Positions 43,702 through 53,156 of a stretch of 64,000 nt of DNA are shown here, one piece after another. The stretch comes from Actinomadura chibensis NBRC 106107 (GTDB lineage Bacteria; Actinomycetota; Actinomycetes; Streptosporangiales; Streptosporangiaceae), in the NCBI RefSeq assembly GCF_001552135.1, contig NZ_BCQP01000057.1, positions 1 through 64,000 of the forward strand, written 5' to 3'. The notes under the pieces are model-generated. The model was not told where the DNA came from. It ran no database searches and saw nothing but the letters and a program-made list of their open reading frames with translations. A program made the translations under genes and the position numbers. Every line of letters begins with the position of its first letter. The stretch's first letter is position 1.

Positions 43702-44889
43702 TCAGCGGCGCGCGGTGATGCGGGTGGGCAGCGCGGCGAAGCCGCGGTCGTTGGACGAGCGGACCCGCACCGCCGCGGCGGCGTCGATCTCGTAGTCCGC
43801 GACGACGCTCGTGATCTCGTCCAGCGCGATCCGCGCCTCCAGCCGTCCGAGGTTCGCGCCGAGGCAGTGGTGGCGGCCGTTGCCGAACGCGAGCGACGCG
43901 CCGGTGTCGCGGTCGAGGTCGAAGCCCTCCGGGTCGGGGAAGACCTCCGGGTCGCGGTTGGCGGCGCCGACGAGCAGGAGGACGCGCGAGTCCGCCGGGA
44001 TCGTCGTGCCGTGCAGCTCGACGTCCTCGGTGGTGGTGCGGGCGAGCGCCTGGGACGGCGGGTCCCAGCGCAGGGTCTCCTCGATCCAGTCGGCGGTCCG
44101 CCCGCCGAGCGCCTCCTCGCGCTGCTCGGGGTGCAGCCAGGCGGCGTGCCAGGCGTTGCCGAGCGTCAGCATCGTCGTCTCGATCCCGGCGCCGACCAGC
44201 AGGATCAGGACGCCGACGATCTCCTCGGGGGTGAGCCGGTCGTTGCCCTCGGCGGCGTCGAGCAGGCCGGACAGCAGGTCGTCCGCGCGGCGCCTGGACC
44301 GCTCGATCGTCAGCTCGGTGTAGTAGCCGACGAGCGCGCCGATCGCCTGCAGCGCCTCCGGCGGCAGGTCGCCGCCCGCGTCGTCCTCGGCCCGGTACAT
44401 GATCGCCATGCCCAGCTCGCGGACCTTGTCGCGGTCGGACTCGGGCACACCGACCAGCTCGGATATCACGTCCGTGGGGAAGCGCCCGGCGACGTCCCTC
44501 ATCAGGTCGAACGTGCCGCCCTCCAGGTGCGGCCGGACGCACTCGCGGGCGATCTCCCGGATCCGCGGCTCCAGCTCCCGGACGCGCTTCTGCGTGAACG
44601 CCCGGGACACGAGCCCGCGCATCCGGGTGTGCTTCGGCGGGTCCATCGCGACGAACGAGAAGAACCGCTCCGCGTCGGGCCCCCAGAACGCCGGTTCGAT
44701 CCGCAGGCCGTTCCGGCTGGAGAAACGCGCCGAGTCCTTCAGCGCGGCGACCACGTCCGCGTGCCGCGACAACGCCCAGAAGTCGTCCTCGTCGTTGCGG
44801 TACACCGGTGACTTCTCGCGCAGCCGCGAATACACCGGGTAAGGGTCGTCCTGAATCGCGAAGTCGAACGGACTGTAGAAGAGGTCCAC
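43702..44889 (-). CDS. Cytochrome P450
   Basis: A soluble bacterial P450 of about 395 residues. I-helix LLVGAGIETT, ExxR in EETLRWDPP, heme loop FGNGRHHCLGANL with Cys342. GTG 44889 gives the common start DLFYSPFDF and has GGAAGG upstream; an ATG at 44958 is an alternative. No ferredoxin or reductase gene is adjacent. Substrate unknown. Divergent from the methyltransferase gene. Confidence 0.92.
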   Translation of the reverse strand: MDLFYSPFDFAIQDDPYPVYSRLREKSPVYRNDEDDFWALSRHADVVAALKDSARFSSRNGLRIEPAFWGPDAERFFSFVAMDPPKHTRMRGLVSRAFTQKRVRELEPRIREIARECVRPHLEGGTFDLMRDVAGRFPTDVISELVGVPESDRDKVRELGMAIMYRAEDDAGGDLPPEALQAIGALVGYYTELTIERSRRRADDLLSGLLDAAEGNDRLTPEEIVGVLILLVGAGIETTMLTLGNAWHAAWLHPEQREEALGGRTADWIEETLRWDPPSQALARTTTEDVELHGTTIPADSRVLLLVGAANRDPEVFPDPEGFDLDRDTGASLAFGNGRHHCLGANLGRLEARIALDEITSVVADYEIDAAAAVRVRSSNDRGFAALPTRITARR

Positions 44890-45082
44890 TGCTGCCTTCC
44901 GGGTCGTCGCCGCCTTGTGGAACGATCCTTTACCGTCGCGCAACGGTTCGCCCACCATTTCACAGCACCCGCACCGGTGGCCCACCCCGGACGTGCGGAA
45001 CGGCCGTCCGCCCTGCACAATGGGCTGTTGTGATCTCCATTTCCGGCGCGGGGGCGCGGCGGACGACGAATCGAGGTGGGGT

Positions 45083-45889
45083 GTGGAGGTTCCGCCGGGG
45101 ATAGACCCGACGAAGGCGCATCCGTCCCGCCGGTACAACTACTGGCTCGGCGGCAAGGACAATTTCGCCGTCGACCGCGAGTCCGCGGAGACCGTCGCCT
45201 CGGCCTTCCCGACCGTCCGGCTCTCGGCCCGCGAGAACCGCGCGTTCCTGAAGCGGGTCGTTACCTTTCTGGCCGGTGAAGCGGGCGTTCACCAGTTCCT
45301 CGACATCGGCACCGGGCTGCCGTCGGCCGGGAATGTGCACGAGGTCGCGCAGGCCATCGAGCCGACGTCGCGCATCGTCTACGTCGACAACGACCCGGTG
45401 GTGCTCGTTCACGCCCGCGCGCTGCTGACCAGCGATCCAGCCGGGCGGACCGCCTATATCGAGGCCGACCTCCGCGACCCGGAGAAGATCCTCGCCGACA
45501 CCGACCTCGCGAGCACCCTGGACCTGTCGCGGCCGGTCGCGCTGATGCTGGTCGCGACCATGCACTTCGTCACCGACGAGCACGACCCGTACGGGATCGT
45601 CCGGCGGCTGCTGTCGGCGCTGCCGTCCGGCAGTCACCTGGTCATGACGCACGCGACGAACGACCATCTGACGCCCGAGCAGTACGCGGAGAACGTGGAG
45701 GCGAACGAGCGCAGCGGCGTCCCGTTCCGGCTGCGCAGCACGGAGGAGTTCACCCGGTTCTTCGACGGGCTCGACCTGCTGCCGCCCGGGATCACGTCGG
45801 TGGTCGACTGGCGCCCGGAGATCCCGGCGGAGGAGCGGCCGTCCGTCGAGGACGTGTCCATGCTCTGCGCGGTCGCCCGCGTCCCCTGA
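45083..45889 (+). CDS. SAM-dependent methyltransferase (DUF574 type)
   Basis: 268 residues. The family opening DPTKAHPSRRYNYWLGGKDNF is followed by a SAM-binding FLDIGTGLPS and VYVDNDPVV, then VALMLVATMHFV. These proteins are abundant in actinomycetes and mostly uncharacterised. GTG 45083 has GAGG 6 nt upstream. It could modify a product of the divergent P450, but there is no direct sign. Confidence 0.88.
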   Translation: MEVPPGIDPTKAHPSRRYNYWLGGKDNFAVDRESAETVASAFPTVRLSARENRAFLKRVVTFLAGEAGVHQFLDIGTGLPSAGNVHEVAQAIEPTSRIVYVDNDPVVLVHARALLTSDPAGRTAYIEADLRDPEKILADTDLASTLDLSRPVALMLVATMHFVTDEHDPYGIVRRLLSALPSGSHLVMTHATNDHLTPEQYAENVEANERSGVPFRLRSTEEFTRFFDGLDLLPPGITSVVDWRPEIPAEERPSVEDVSMLCAVARVP

Positions 45890-45903
45890 CCCGGTCTCCC
45901 GGC

Positions 45904-47352
45904 TCATCCGCGCGCGTCGTTCACCGCCCGGACGAGTTCCTCCACGTCGGCGGACGTGGTGCGGTGGCTGATGACGCAGGCGCGGAGCGCGGGACGTCCG
46001 GCCAGCTCGACCGGGCTGATCCAGGCCCGCCCTCCCTCGACGACCGTCCGCGCGAGCGCGTCGTGGCGCGCCCGCGTGCCGTCGCCGGGGTCGGCGAAGC
46101 AGACGACCGGGAACGGGCTGTCGTTGACGATCTCCCACCCCGTTTCGGCGAGCCGCGCGCGGAGGAGATCGGCCAGCTCGGCGTCGCGGTCGAGCTGCTC
46201 GGCGTATCCGGCGCGGCCCGCGACGGCCAGGCCGAGGAACAGCTTCAGCCCGATGAACCGCCGCGACCACTGCATGCCGGACGTGTACGGGTCGACGGTG
46301 TCGGGGACGTCCGCGGGCATGTAGGACGTCGTCACCCGGAACGTCTCAGCGAGGCCCGCCGCGTCCGTGCAGAGGAACGCGCCCGCGCCCATCGGGACGC
46401 TCAGCCACTTGTGCGCGTCCACCGTGATCGAGTCGGCGCGCTCGATCCCGGCGAGGGCTGGCCGCAGCCGGTCCGACAGGGCGGCCGCGCCGCCGTACGC
46501 GGCGTCCACGTGCAGCCGCAGGCCCTGGTCGCGGCACAGGTCGGCGAGGTCGGGCAGCGGGTCGACGGCTCCGGCGGCGGTCGTCCCGGCGGTCGCGACG
46601 ACGAGGAACGGCAGGTCGCCGCCCGCCCGGTCGGCGGCCACCATCCCGGCGAGCCGGGCAACGTCGAGCCGCAGGCCGGGCCCGGTCGGGACGAGCCGCA
46701 CGGCGTCCCGCCCGAGCCCGGTCGCGTGCGCGATCTTCAACCAGGCGAGGTGGCTCTCCGCCGACGCGTACATGACCGGACGTCCGGGCAGGGCGCGCAG
46801 GCCGTCCGTCCCGTAGCGGGGCCAGGTCCGGGTCAGCGCGAGCAGCACGGCGGTGTGGTTCGCCTCCGCGCCGCCGCTGGTGAACGACCCGGCGACCGCC
46901 TCCGCCGGATAGCCGAGCCGCCCGCCGAGGAAGCGCAGCAGGTGCGCCTCGATCTCGGCGGCGGCGGGCGCGTGCGACCACGCGGCGAGCTGCGGGTTGA
47001 ACGCCGCCGCGAGCGTCTCGCCGACGACGCCGAGCGGCGTCGGCGCCGGGTTGAACAGGCCGAAGTAGCGCGGGTGCGCGGTGTGGACGGTCGCCGTCCG
47101 CAGCAGCTCCGCGACCGCGTCGAGCACCTCCTCGGCGGGCGCCGGGCGAGCGAAGTCGTAACCGCCGATCACGGTTCGCAGGTGTGCGAGGTCGACCGGC
47201 GGGCTCACCGCGCGCCCGGCGACGCCCGCGCGCTCGTCCTCGATCAGCGCGACGGCGCGCCGCCACAGCTCGTCCGCCGCGGGGCGGGACGGGCCGAACG
47301 ACGCCCGTCCGACGGGAAAGGGCTCCATGGTCCGACTCTCGCGTGCGCGCAT
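45904..47352 (-). CDS. PLP-dependent group II decarboxylase
   Basis: 482 residues, like aromatic-L-amino-acid or glutamate/diaminobutyrate decarboxylases. HPRYFGLFNPAPT, SFTSGGAEANHTA, HVDAAYGGAA and the PLP Lys in VDAHKWLSVP are all present. It should form an amine from an amino acid. ATG 47352 is chosen because GGGGAC lies 5 nt upstream; ATG 47328 (MEPFPVG) is another option. Divergent from the AraC regulator gene, which may control it. Confidence 0.9.
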   Translation of the reverse strand: MRARESRTMEPFPVGRASFGPSRPAADELWRRAVALIEDERAGVAGRAVSPPVDLAHLRTVIGGYDFARPAPAEEVLDAVAELLRTATVHTAHPRYFGLFNPAPTPLGVVGETLAAAFNPQLAAWSHAPAAAEIEAHLLRFLGGRLGYPAEAVAGSFTSGGAEANHTAVLLALTRTWPRYGTDGLRALPGRPVMYASAESHLAWLKIAHATGLGRDAVRLVPTGPGLRLDVARLAGMVAADRAGGDLPFLVVATAGTTAAGAVDPLPDLADLCRDQGLRLHVDAAYGGAAALSDRLRPALAGIERADSITVDAHKWLSVPMGAGAFLCTDAAGLAETFRVTTSYMPADVPDTVDPYTSGMQWSRRFIGLKLFLGLAVAGRAGYAEQLDRDAELADLLRARLAETGWEIVNDSPFPVVCFADPGDGTRARHDALARTVVEGGRAWISPVELAGRPALRACVISHRTTSADVEELVRAVNDARG

Positions 47353-47399
47353 GGCCGTCCCCAAGTGGCAGGAGCGACCATCAGCGCTAAATTAGTGAC

Positions 47400-48353
47400 A
47401 TGCCGCACCGCCTGGCCGTCGCCGTCACCGACGGGGTGCCCATCTTCGAGCTGGCCATCCCGTGCGAGGTGTTCGGCTACGCGCGGCCGGGGCTCGCGGC
47501 CTCCTGGTACGACTTCCAGCTCTGCGCCCCTGCCGGGACGCGCACCGCCGCCGGGTTCGCCCCGGACGCCGCCGCCGGGCTCGACGCGCTGGCCGAGGCC
47601 GACACCGTCGTGATCCCCGCGTGCGCCAACCTGCTCGACGACCCGCCGCCCGACCTGGTCGAGGCCGTCCGCGAGGCGCACCGCGACGGCGCCCGGATGG
47701 TGTCGCTGTGCACGGGCGCGTTCGTCCTCGCCGCCGCCGGGATCCTGGACGGGCGCCCCGCCACCACCCACTGGATGCACGCCGGGCAGCTCGCCGCGCG
47801 CTACCCGAAGGTCCAGGTCGACCCGAGCGTGCTCTACATCGACGACGGCGACGTCCTGACCAGCGCGGGCACGGCGGCCGGGCTCGACCTGTGTCTGCAC
47901 ATCGTCCGCGCCGACCACGGCGCGGCGGTCGCGAGCGCGCTGGCCAAGCGGCTCGTCATGCCCGCGCACCGGCCGGGCGGGCAGGCGCAGTACATCGAGG
48001 CGGCGACCGCCGTCCGGGACGCCGACGACCTCGGCCCGCTCCTCGACTGGGCGCGCGAGCGCCTGCACGAGCCGCTCACCATCGCCGCCCTCGCGCGCCA
48101 TGCCGGGCTGACGCCCCGCACGCTGATCCGCCGCTTCCACGCCGCGACCGGCACGACCCCGATGGCCTGGCTGCGCGGCATCCGCGTCGACTACGCACGG
48201 GAGTTGCTGGAGACGACGTCGCTGCCCGTCGACCGGATCGCCGAGCGCTCGGGCCTCGGCAGCCCCGCGAACCTCCGCCATCACTTCACGCGCGCCGTCG
48301 GCGTCCCTCCGACGGCCTACCGGCGGGCGTTCGCGGCCGACGCGGACCGCTGA
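47400..48353 (+). CDS. GlxA-type regulator (DJ-1/PfpI plus AraC HTH)
   Basis: 317 residues. The N-terminal amidase-like domain runs from LAVAVTDGVPIFELAIPCEVF to about 195 and has the nucleophile-elbow Cys in VSLCTGAFVLA. Two AraC helix-turn-helix units follow (IAALARHAGLTPRTLIRRFH and DRIAERSGLGSPANLRHHF). A TAAATT hexamer ends 6 nt before ATG 47400 and no binding site is close, so the mRNA is probably leaderless. It may regulate the divergent decarboxylase. Confidence 0.9.
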   Translation: MPHRLAVAVTDGVPIFELAIPCEVFGYARPGLAASWYDFQLCAPAGTRTAAGFAPDAAAGLDALAEADTVVIPACANLLDDPPPDLVEAVREAHRDGARMVSLCTGAFVLAAAGILDGRPATTHWMHAGQLAARYPKVQVDPSVLYIDDGDVLTSAGTAAGLDLCLHIVRADHGAAVASALAKRLVMPAHRPGGQAQYIEAATAVRDADDLGPLLDWARERLHEPLTIAALARHAGLTPRTLIRRFHAATGTTPMAWLRGIRVDYARELLETTSLPVDRIAERSGLGSPANLRHHFTRAVGVPPTAYRRAFAADADR

Positions 48354-48361
48354 TTTTCACT

Positions 48362-48383
48362 GGTCCAGTCGCCATGCTGGACC
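48362..48383. promoter_or_regulatory. Inverted repeat of chitinase-promoter/DasR type
   Basis: GGTCCAG, an 8-nt spacer and CTGGACC form a perfect inverted repeat. The left part, ACTGGTCCAG, matches one half of the DasR consensus (ACTGGTCTAGACCAGT, family knowledge). The overlapping CTGGACCGGTTCAG (48377-48390) is nearly palindromic. It is about 115-135 nt before the chitinase start. Confidence 0.5.
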
Positions 48384-48403
48384 GGTTCAGACTGTATGAC
48401 ACC

Positions 48404-48416
48404 GTTGAAATTCAAC
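48404..48416. promoter_or_regulatory. Palindrome GTTGAA-A-TTCAAC
   Basis: A perfect 6-1-6 palindrome, 80 nt before the chitinase start. Possible operator. Confidence 0.4.
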
Positions 48417-48442
48417 TCTTGCACACCGCCTGAGGTGCGGTT

Positions 48443-48456
48443 ATTGTCACGACAAT
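48443..48456. promoter_or_regulatory. Palindrome ATTGTC-AC-GACAAT
   Basis: A perfect 6-2-6 inverted repeat directly before a TATAGT hexamer (48460-48465) that could be the chitinase -10. A bound protein would block or recruit polymerase. Confidence 0.5.
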
Positions 48457-48495
48457 TTGTATAGTTTCCTAACTATTTGAAGGGACAGGATTGCC

Positions 48496-51400
48496 GTGGC
48501 CGCAAGCCGCTCCCCACTCCGGGCGATCCTCACCGGGTGTAGCGCCATACTCCTGATGCTCGGCATCACGGCGGTGCTGACGACACCCGCCAACGCCGCC
48601 GGGCCGACCGCCGCCTGCCATACCGTCCAAGAATGGGGCGGTGGGGCACAGTACGGCTGCACCATCACCAACGGTGGCAGCGCCTCCATGTCGAACTGGA
48701 AGCTGGAGTTCGACCTCGCCTCCAACGTGAAGATGGGCTCCTACTGGGACGCCTCGCTCGCCAGCTCGGGAAGCCACCACACGTTCACCAGCCGGGAGTA
48801 CAACGGCACGGTCGCGCCCGGCGCGACCGCGACGTTCGGCTTCCTCGTCTCCTTCACCGGCACGCTGACCGAGCCGCAGAACTGCCTGCTGGACGGCCAG
48901 CCGTGCGGCGGCGGCACCGTGGACGCCCCGCCGAGCGCGCCCGCCAACCTCCGCACCACCGAGGTCACGTCGACCTCCGTCTCCCTCGCCTGGGACGGCG
49001 CGACCGACGACAAGGGCGTCAAGAACTACGACGTGCTGAACGGGACCGCCGTCGCCGCGACCGTCACCGGCACCACCGCCACGATCAGCGGGCTCAAGGC
49101 CGGGACGCGCTACACCTTCAGCGTCGTCGCCCGCGACACCGCCGACCAGCTCTCCGAGGCCGCCCAGGGCGTCACCGTCACGACCCCCGGCAACGGTGAG
49201 GACACCCCGCCGTCCAAGCCCGCCGACCTGAAGATCACCGAGACGACCAACGACTCGGTGTCGCTCTCCTGGGGCGCCGCGACCGACGACCACGGCGTCA
49301 CCGGCTACGACGTGCTGCAGAACGGCTCGGTCGTCCAGTCGGTGACCGGCACCACCGCCAAGGTCTCCGGCCTGACGGCGGGCAGCTACAAGTTCGCGGT
49401 CCGCGCCAAGGACGCCACCGGCCAGGTCTCCGAGCTGAGCAACGAGGTCACCGCCAAGATCGGTTCCGGCAGCGCCGGCTGCCGTCCGGACGGCCTCTAC
49501 CAGACGCCCGGCGTCACGCCGCCGTACTGCGACGCCTACGACAACGACGGCCGCGAGAAGATGGGCGACGGCCACCCGCGCCGCGCCATCGGCTACTTCA
49601 CGAGCTGGCGGACCGGCAAGAACGGCGCGCCGCGCTACCTCGCGAGCGACATCCCGTGGGACAAGGTCACCCACATCAACTACGCGTTCGCGCACATCGA
49701 CGGCCAGAACAAGGTCTCGGTCGGCAACGACGGGCCGAACAACCCGGCGACCGGGATGGAGTGGCCGGACGTGAAGGGCGCGGAGATGGACCCCGCGCTC
49801 CCGTACAAGGGCCACTTCAACCTGCTCAACAAGTTCAAGAAGCAGCACCCGAACGTCAAGACGCTGATCTCGATCGGCGGCTGGGCGGAGACCGGCGGCT
49901 ACCTCGACGACAACGGCAAGCGCGTCGCGTCCGGCGGCTTCTACACGCTCACCGACAGCCAGGACAAGATCAACACCTTCGCCGACTCGGTCGTGGCGTT
50001 CCTGCGCAAGTACGGCTTCAACGGCGCGGACATCGACTACGAGTACGCGACGTCGATGAAGTTCGCCGGGCACCCGGACGACTTCACGTTCTCCAACGCG
50101 CGGCGCGCGAAGCTGATGGCCGGCTACGTGTCGCTCATGAAGACGCTGCGCGAGAAGCTGGACGCGGCGAGCGCCGCCGACGGCAAGTACTACATGCTGA
50201 CCGCCGCCACGTCGGCGTCCGGCTGGATCCTGCGCGGTCATGACACCTACCAGGTCACCCCGTACCTGGACTACGCCAACCTCATGACCTACGACCTGCA
50301 CGGTTCGTGGAACCACTTCGTCGGTCCGAACGCCGCGCTGTACGACGACGGCAAGGACAACGAGCAGGTCGAAGGCGGCGTCTACAACGCCTACGGAATG
50401 GGCTACCTGAACACCGACTGGGCGTACCACTACTTCCGCGGTTCGATGCCCGCCGGACGCATCAACATCGGCGTGCCGTTCTACACCCGCGGATGGCGCG
50501 ACGTCACCGGCGGCACGAACGGCCTGTGGGGCAAGGCGGCGCTGCCGGACCAGACGAAGTGCCCGCCCGGCACCGGCAAGGACGTCGGCTCCACGACGCC
50601 CTGCGGAAACGGCGCCATCGGGCTCGACAACCTCTGGCACGACGATGACGCGGCAGGCGTGGAGCAGGCGTCGGGCAGCAACCCGATGTGGCACGCCAAG
50701 AACCTCGAAAAGGGAATCCAGGGCGACGACTACATCGGCGCCTACGGCCTCGACCCGGCGAAGGACCCGGACGACCGCCTCACCGGCACCTACACCCGCC
50801 AGTACGACAACACGCTGAAGTCGCCGTGGCTGTGGAACAGCACCAAGAAGGTGTTCCTGTCCACCGAGGACGACCAGTCCATCGCGGCCAAGGCGCAGTA
50901 CGTGGCGGACAAGGGCATCGGCGGAGTCATGATCTGGGAGCTCGCCGGAGACTACGCCTGGGACCCCGCCCGCAACGGCGGCAAGGGCGAGTACTTCATG
51001 GGCCAGACGCTGATCTCGGCGATCAACGACAAGTTGAAGACCGCGGCTCCGTACCAGAACCGCAAGTCGGATCACACGATGCCCACCGAGGTGCTCGACG
51101 TGAAGGTGGCGCTGACCAACTTCCCGGTCGGCGACGCCAACTACCCCATCACGCCGAAGATGACCATCACCAACAACTCGGGCCAGACCATTCCGGGCGG
51201 CGCCACGTTCAAGTTCGACTACGGCACGTCCGCGCCGTCGTCGATGACGCAGCAGACCGGGTGGACGCTCTCCGTCCAGGCGGGTCACACCGGCAACAAC
51301 GTCGGCGGCCTGAAGGGCGACTTCCACAGGGCGACGCTCACCGTTCCGAGCTACACGAGCATTCCGAACGGCGGCACCGCCACGGTCGCGCTGAGTTACC

Positions 51401-51510
51401 AGCTTCCGATATCGACACCGTCGAACTTCGTGCTGACGTTCGGCGGCAAGTCCTACGCGCTCGCGCAGGACTACCCAGTAACCGCGTCAGTAGGCGGCAC
51501 ACACCGCTGA
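48496..51510 (+). CDS. Secreted multidomain GH18 chitinase
   Basis: 1004 residues. Signal peptide ends near ANAAG (about 35). A cellulose/chitin-binding-type beta-sandwich follows (about 38-137, Trp-rich). Two fibronectin-III repeats lie at about 143-235 and 237-325. The GH18 barrel (about 350-850) has LISIGGW and GADIDYEY with catalytic Glu516. A C-terminal binding-like domain follows from about 865 (LDVKVALTNFPVG onward). It should cut chitin outside the cell. GTG 48496 has CAGGA 5 nt upstream. Confidence 0.95.
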   Translation: MAASRSPLRAILTGCSAILLMLGITAVLTTPANAAGPTAACHTVQEWGGGAQYGCTITNGGSASMSNWKLEFDLASNVKMGSYWDASLASSGSHHTFTSREYNGTVAPGATATFGFLVSFTGTLTEPQNCLLDGQPCGGGTVDAPPSAPANLRTTEVTSTSVSLAWDGATDDKGVKNYDVLNGTAVAATVTGTTATISGLKAGTRYTFSVVARDTADQLSEAAQGVTVTTPGNGEDTPPSKPADLKITETTNDSVSLSWGAATDDHGVTGYDVLQNGSVVQSVTGTTAKVSGLTAGSYKFAVRAKDATGQVSELSNEVTAKIGSGSAGCRPDGLYQTPGVTPPYCDAYDNDGREKMGDGHPRRAIGYFTSWRTGKNGAPRYLASDIPWDKVTHINYAFAHIDGQNKVSVGNDGPNNPATGMEWPDVKGAEMDPALPYKGHFNLLNKFKKQHPNVKTLISIGGWAETGGYLDDNGKRVASGGFYTLTDSQDKINTFADSVVAFLRKYGFNGADIDYEYATSMKFAGHPDDFTFSNARRAKLMAGYVSLMKTLREKLDAASAADGKYYMLTAATSASGWILRGHDTYQVTPYLDYANLMTYDLHGSWNHFVGPNAALYDDGKDNEQVEGGVYNAYGMGYLNTDWAYHYFRGSMPAGRINIGVPFYTRGWRDVTGGTNGLWGKAALPDQTKCPPGTGKDVGSTTPCGNGAIGLDNLWHDDDAAGVEQASGSNPMWHAKNLEKGIQGDDYIGAYGLDPAKDPDDRLTGTYTRQYDNTLKSPWLWNSTKKVFLSTEDDQSIAAKAQYVADKGIGGVMIWELAGDYAWDPARNGGKGEYFMGQTLISAINDKLKTAAPYQNRKSDHTMPTEVLDVKVALTNFPVGDANYPITPKMTITNNSGQTIPGGATFKFDYGTSAPSSMTQQTGWTLSVQAGHTGNNVGGLKGDFHRATLTVPSYTSIPNGGTATVALSYQLPISTPSNFVLTFGGKSYALAQDYPVTASVGGTHR

Positions 51511-51530
51511 CCTGAGCGGCTCCATATAAA

Positions 51531-51567
51531 GGCAGGGCGTATGCCACCACCCGGCATACGCCCTGCC
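51531..51567 (+). terminator. Terminator after the chitinase gene
   Basis: GGCAGGGCGTATGCC pairs exactly with GGCATACGCCCTGCC around a 7-nt loop, 21 nt after the chitinase stop. Confidence 0.9.
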
Positions 51568-51617
51568 CAGCCGTTTCCGGCCCCGAGTTTCCCGGCCTGA
51601 GAACTGGAGAGTGTGCG

Positions 51618-52373
51618 GTGGATCGTGCGAGAAGCCGGATGGCGGCGGTGCTGCTGGCGGCCGCGCTGGGCATCGGGGCCGGCGGGTGCGGCGACTCCGG
51701 CGGAGGCCGGACGGGGGCGCGGGAGACGCCCTCCTATGCCACCCTCGCGGACGTGCCGGAGAGCCTTTCCCTGGACGGTTCGACGGTCACGGTCGGGAAT
51801 CCCTCCGCGCTCGTTCTCGTCCATTTGTACGAGGATCCGCGCTGCCCGACCTGCAAGGCGTTCGAATCGATCGGCGGCGGGCCGGTGCTGCGCGACTGGG
51901 TCGTGCAGGGCAAGGCGAGGGCCGACTACACGATGGCCTCGTTCCTGGACGGACGATTGGGCGGCCACGGCTCCGAGAAGGCCGTCAACGCCCTGCGCGC
52001 GGCGTTCGAGCAAAAGAAGTTCGCCGAATACCACGACGTCCTCTACCGATACCAGCCCGAGGAGACCGTGGACGGCTTCACCACCGAGCGCCTCCTCGAA
52101 CTGGCGAGCAAGGTCGAGGGGCTGCGCGGACCGGCCTTCGACTCCGCCGTGAAGACGATGAAGTACCGGGCGTTCGTCGACACGGCGCAGGCGGCGTACG
52201 TGCGGGCCGGGCGCAAGGGCGGAAAGGGCCCCGGCACCCCGACCCTGGAGATCGGCGGAGTCAGGGTCCCGGACGAAAGCTACAACTCCCTCTTCGACAA
52301 GACCGCGTTCACCCAGATACTCACCAGGGTGCACGAAGTAATGGCGCGGGAGACTAAGTCAGCGCGTGCCTGA
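51618..52373 (+). CDS. Thioredoxin-like (DsbA/DSBA-fold) lipoprotein
   Basis: 251 residues. The N-terminal hydrophobic run ends in GIGAGGCGDSGG, a lipobox-like site with the lipidated Cys at about 25 (its -3 residue is Ala rather than Leu). A thioredoxin fold follows with active site DPRCPTCKAF (CxxC) and the cis-Pro near GTPTLEIGG. It is expected on the outer face of the membrane, making or repairing disulfides. GTG 51618 is preceded by CTGGAGA. It overlaps the end of the convergent dioxygenase gene by 20 nt. Confidence 0.85.
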   Translation: MDRARSRMAAVLLAAALGIGAGGCGDSGGGRTGARETPSYATLADVPESLSLDGSTVTVGNPSALVLVHLYEDPRCPTCKAFESIGGGPVLRDWVVQGKARADYTMASFLDGRLGGHGSEKAVNALRAAFEQKKFAEYHDVLYRYQPEETVDGFTTERLLELASKVEGLRGPAFDSAVKTMKYRAFVDTAQAAYVRAGRKGGKGPGTPTLEIGGVRVPDESYNSLFDKTAFTQILTRVHEVMARETKSARA

Positions 52374-53106
52374 TCGCCGCGCCCACCGGCGCCGACGGGT
52401 CGATGGGACCGGCCGAGTGGAGCGGCGGTTGCCCGAGGAAACGCGGGACCGTGCCGTGATGCGGTTGGCCCGCGTGGACCACGAACGGGTGGCAGAGATA
52501 GACGGTGCCCGCCGGGCCGGTGGCGTAGGCCGTGGGGCGGTCGGCGCTCGCGGCCTCCGCGCGGCTCGCCAGTTCGCGGGCGTCCAGGCCGTCTTCGCCC
52601 TCCGGTTCCAGGAGGCGCGCCACGTCCAGATGGGAGCCGATCCGGAGGCGGGTGGGCGCGTCCTTCTCGGTCACGTCCGAGAAGAGGAAGAGCATCAAAA
52701 GCGCGCGGTCCTTTGAATGGACGTTCGCGCGCCAGGAAAGGTAGTCGGTCGGCGACGAGTCGGGACCGGCGAAACTGACGTCCACGTGCCAGTTGTCCAC
52801 GACGGCCGGTTCTCCGCCGGGAAACCGGATGACGAACCCGCCGAGGCCGGTGCGCGGCGTCCAGCGGCCCTCGCCGACGAGCGCGTCGAACGCGGCGCGC
52901 AGCGTCGGCGTGTCGGCGGCGGCCGTGAACGGCGCCTGCCCGTAGCCCGGCCGCGTCGCGATGGGCCCCGGCCAGCTCGACGGATCGTCAGGGTCGGCGC
53001 CGAGGTCGTTCCAGATGATGGCGCGGCACTCGTCGGCCAGCTCGCGGGGGAAGGCGTCCTCGACCCGGACGAAGCCGTGCTCGATGAAGGCGTCCACGTC
53101 GATCAT
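52354..53106 (-). CDS. Phytanoyl-CoA dioxygenase family protein
   Basis: 250 residues, a 2-oxoglutarate/Fe(II) oxygenase fold. Iron ligands His and Asp in DNWHVDVSF, with a distal His in CHPFVVHAGQPHHG. TRLRIGSHLD is the typical middle motif, though Arg/Thr at its start differs from the usual PG. It probably hydroxylates an unknown small molecule. Its last 20 nt overlap the convergent lipoprotein gene. Confidence 0.85.
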   Translation of the reverse strand: MIDVDAFIEHGFVRVEDAFPRELADECRAIIWNDLGADPDDPSSWPGPIATRPGYGQAPFTAAADTPTLRAAFDALVGEGRWTPRTGLGGFVIRFPGGEPAVVDNWHVDVSFAGPDSSPTDYLSWRANVHSKDRALLMLFLFSDVTEKDAPTRLRIGSHLDVARLLEPEGEDGLDARELASRAEAASADRPTAYATGPAGTVYLCHPFVVHAGQPHHGTVPRFLGQPPLHSAGPIDPSAPVGAAIRHALT

Positions 53107-53156
53107 GGACCCACTCTGGCCTGGCCCGCGTTCGGCGGTCCAACGATTTTCGGCGC

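Noticed and set aside
48469..51327. About 950-codon open frame opposite the chitinase gene
   Set aside because: Val/Arg/Gly-rich nonsense translation; the plus strand holds a well-formed chitinase with signal peptide.
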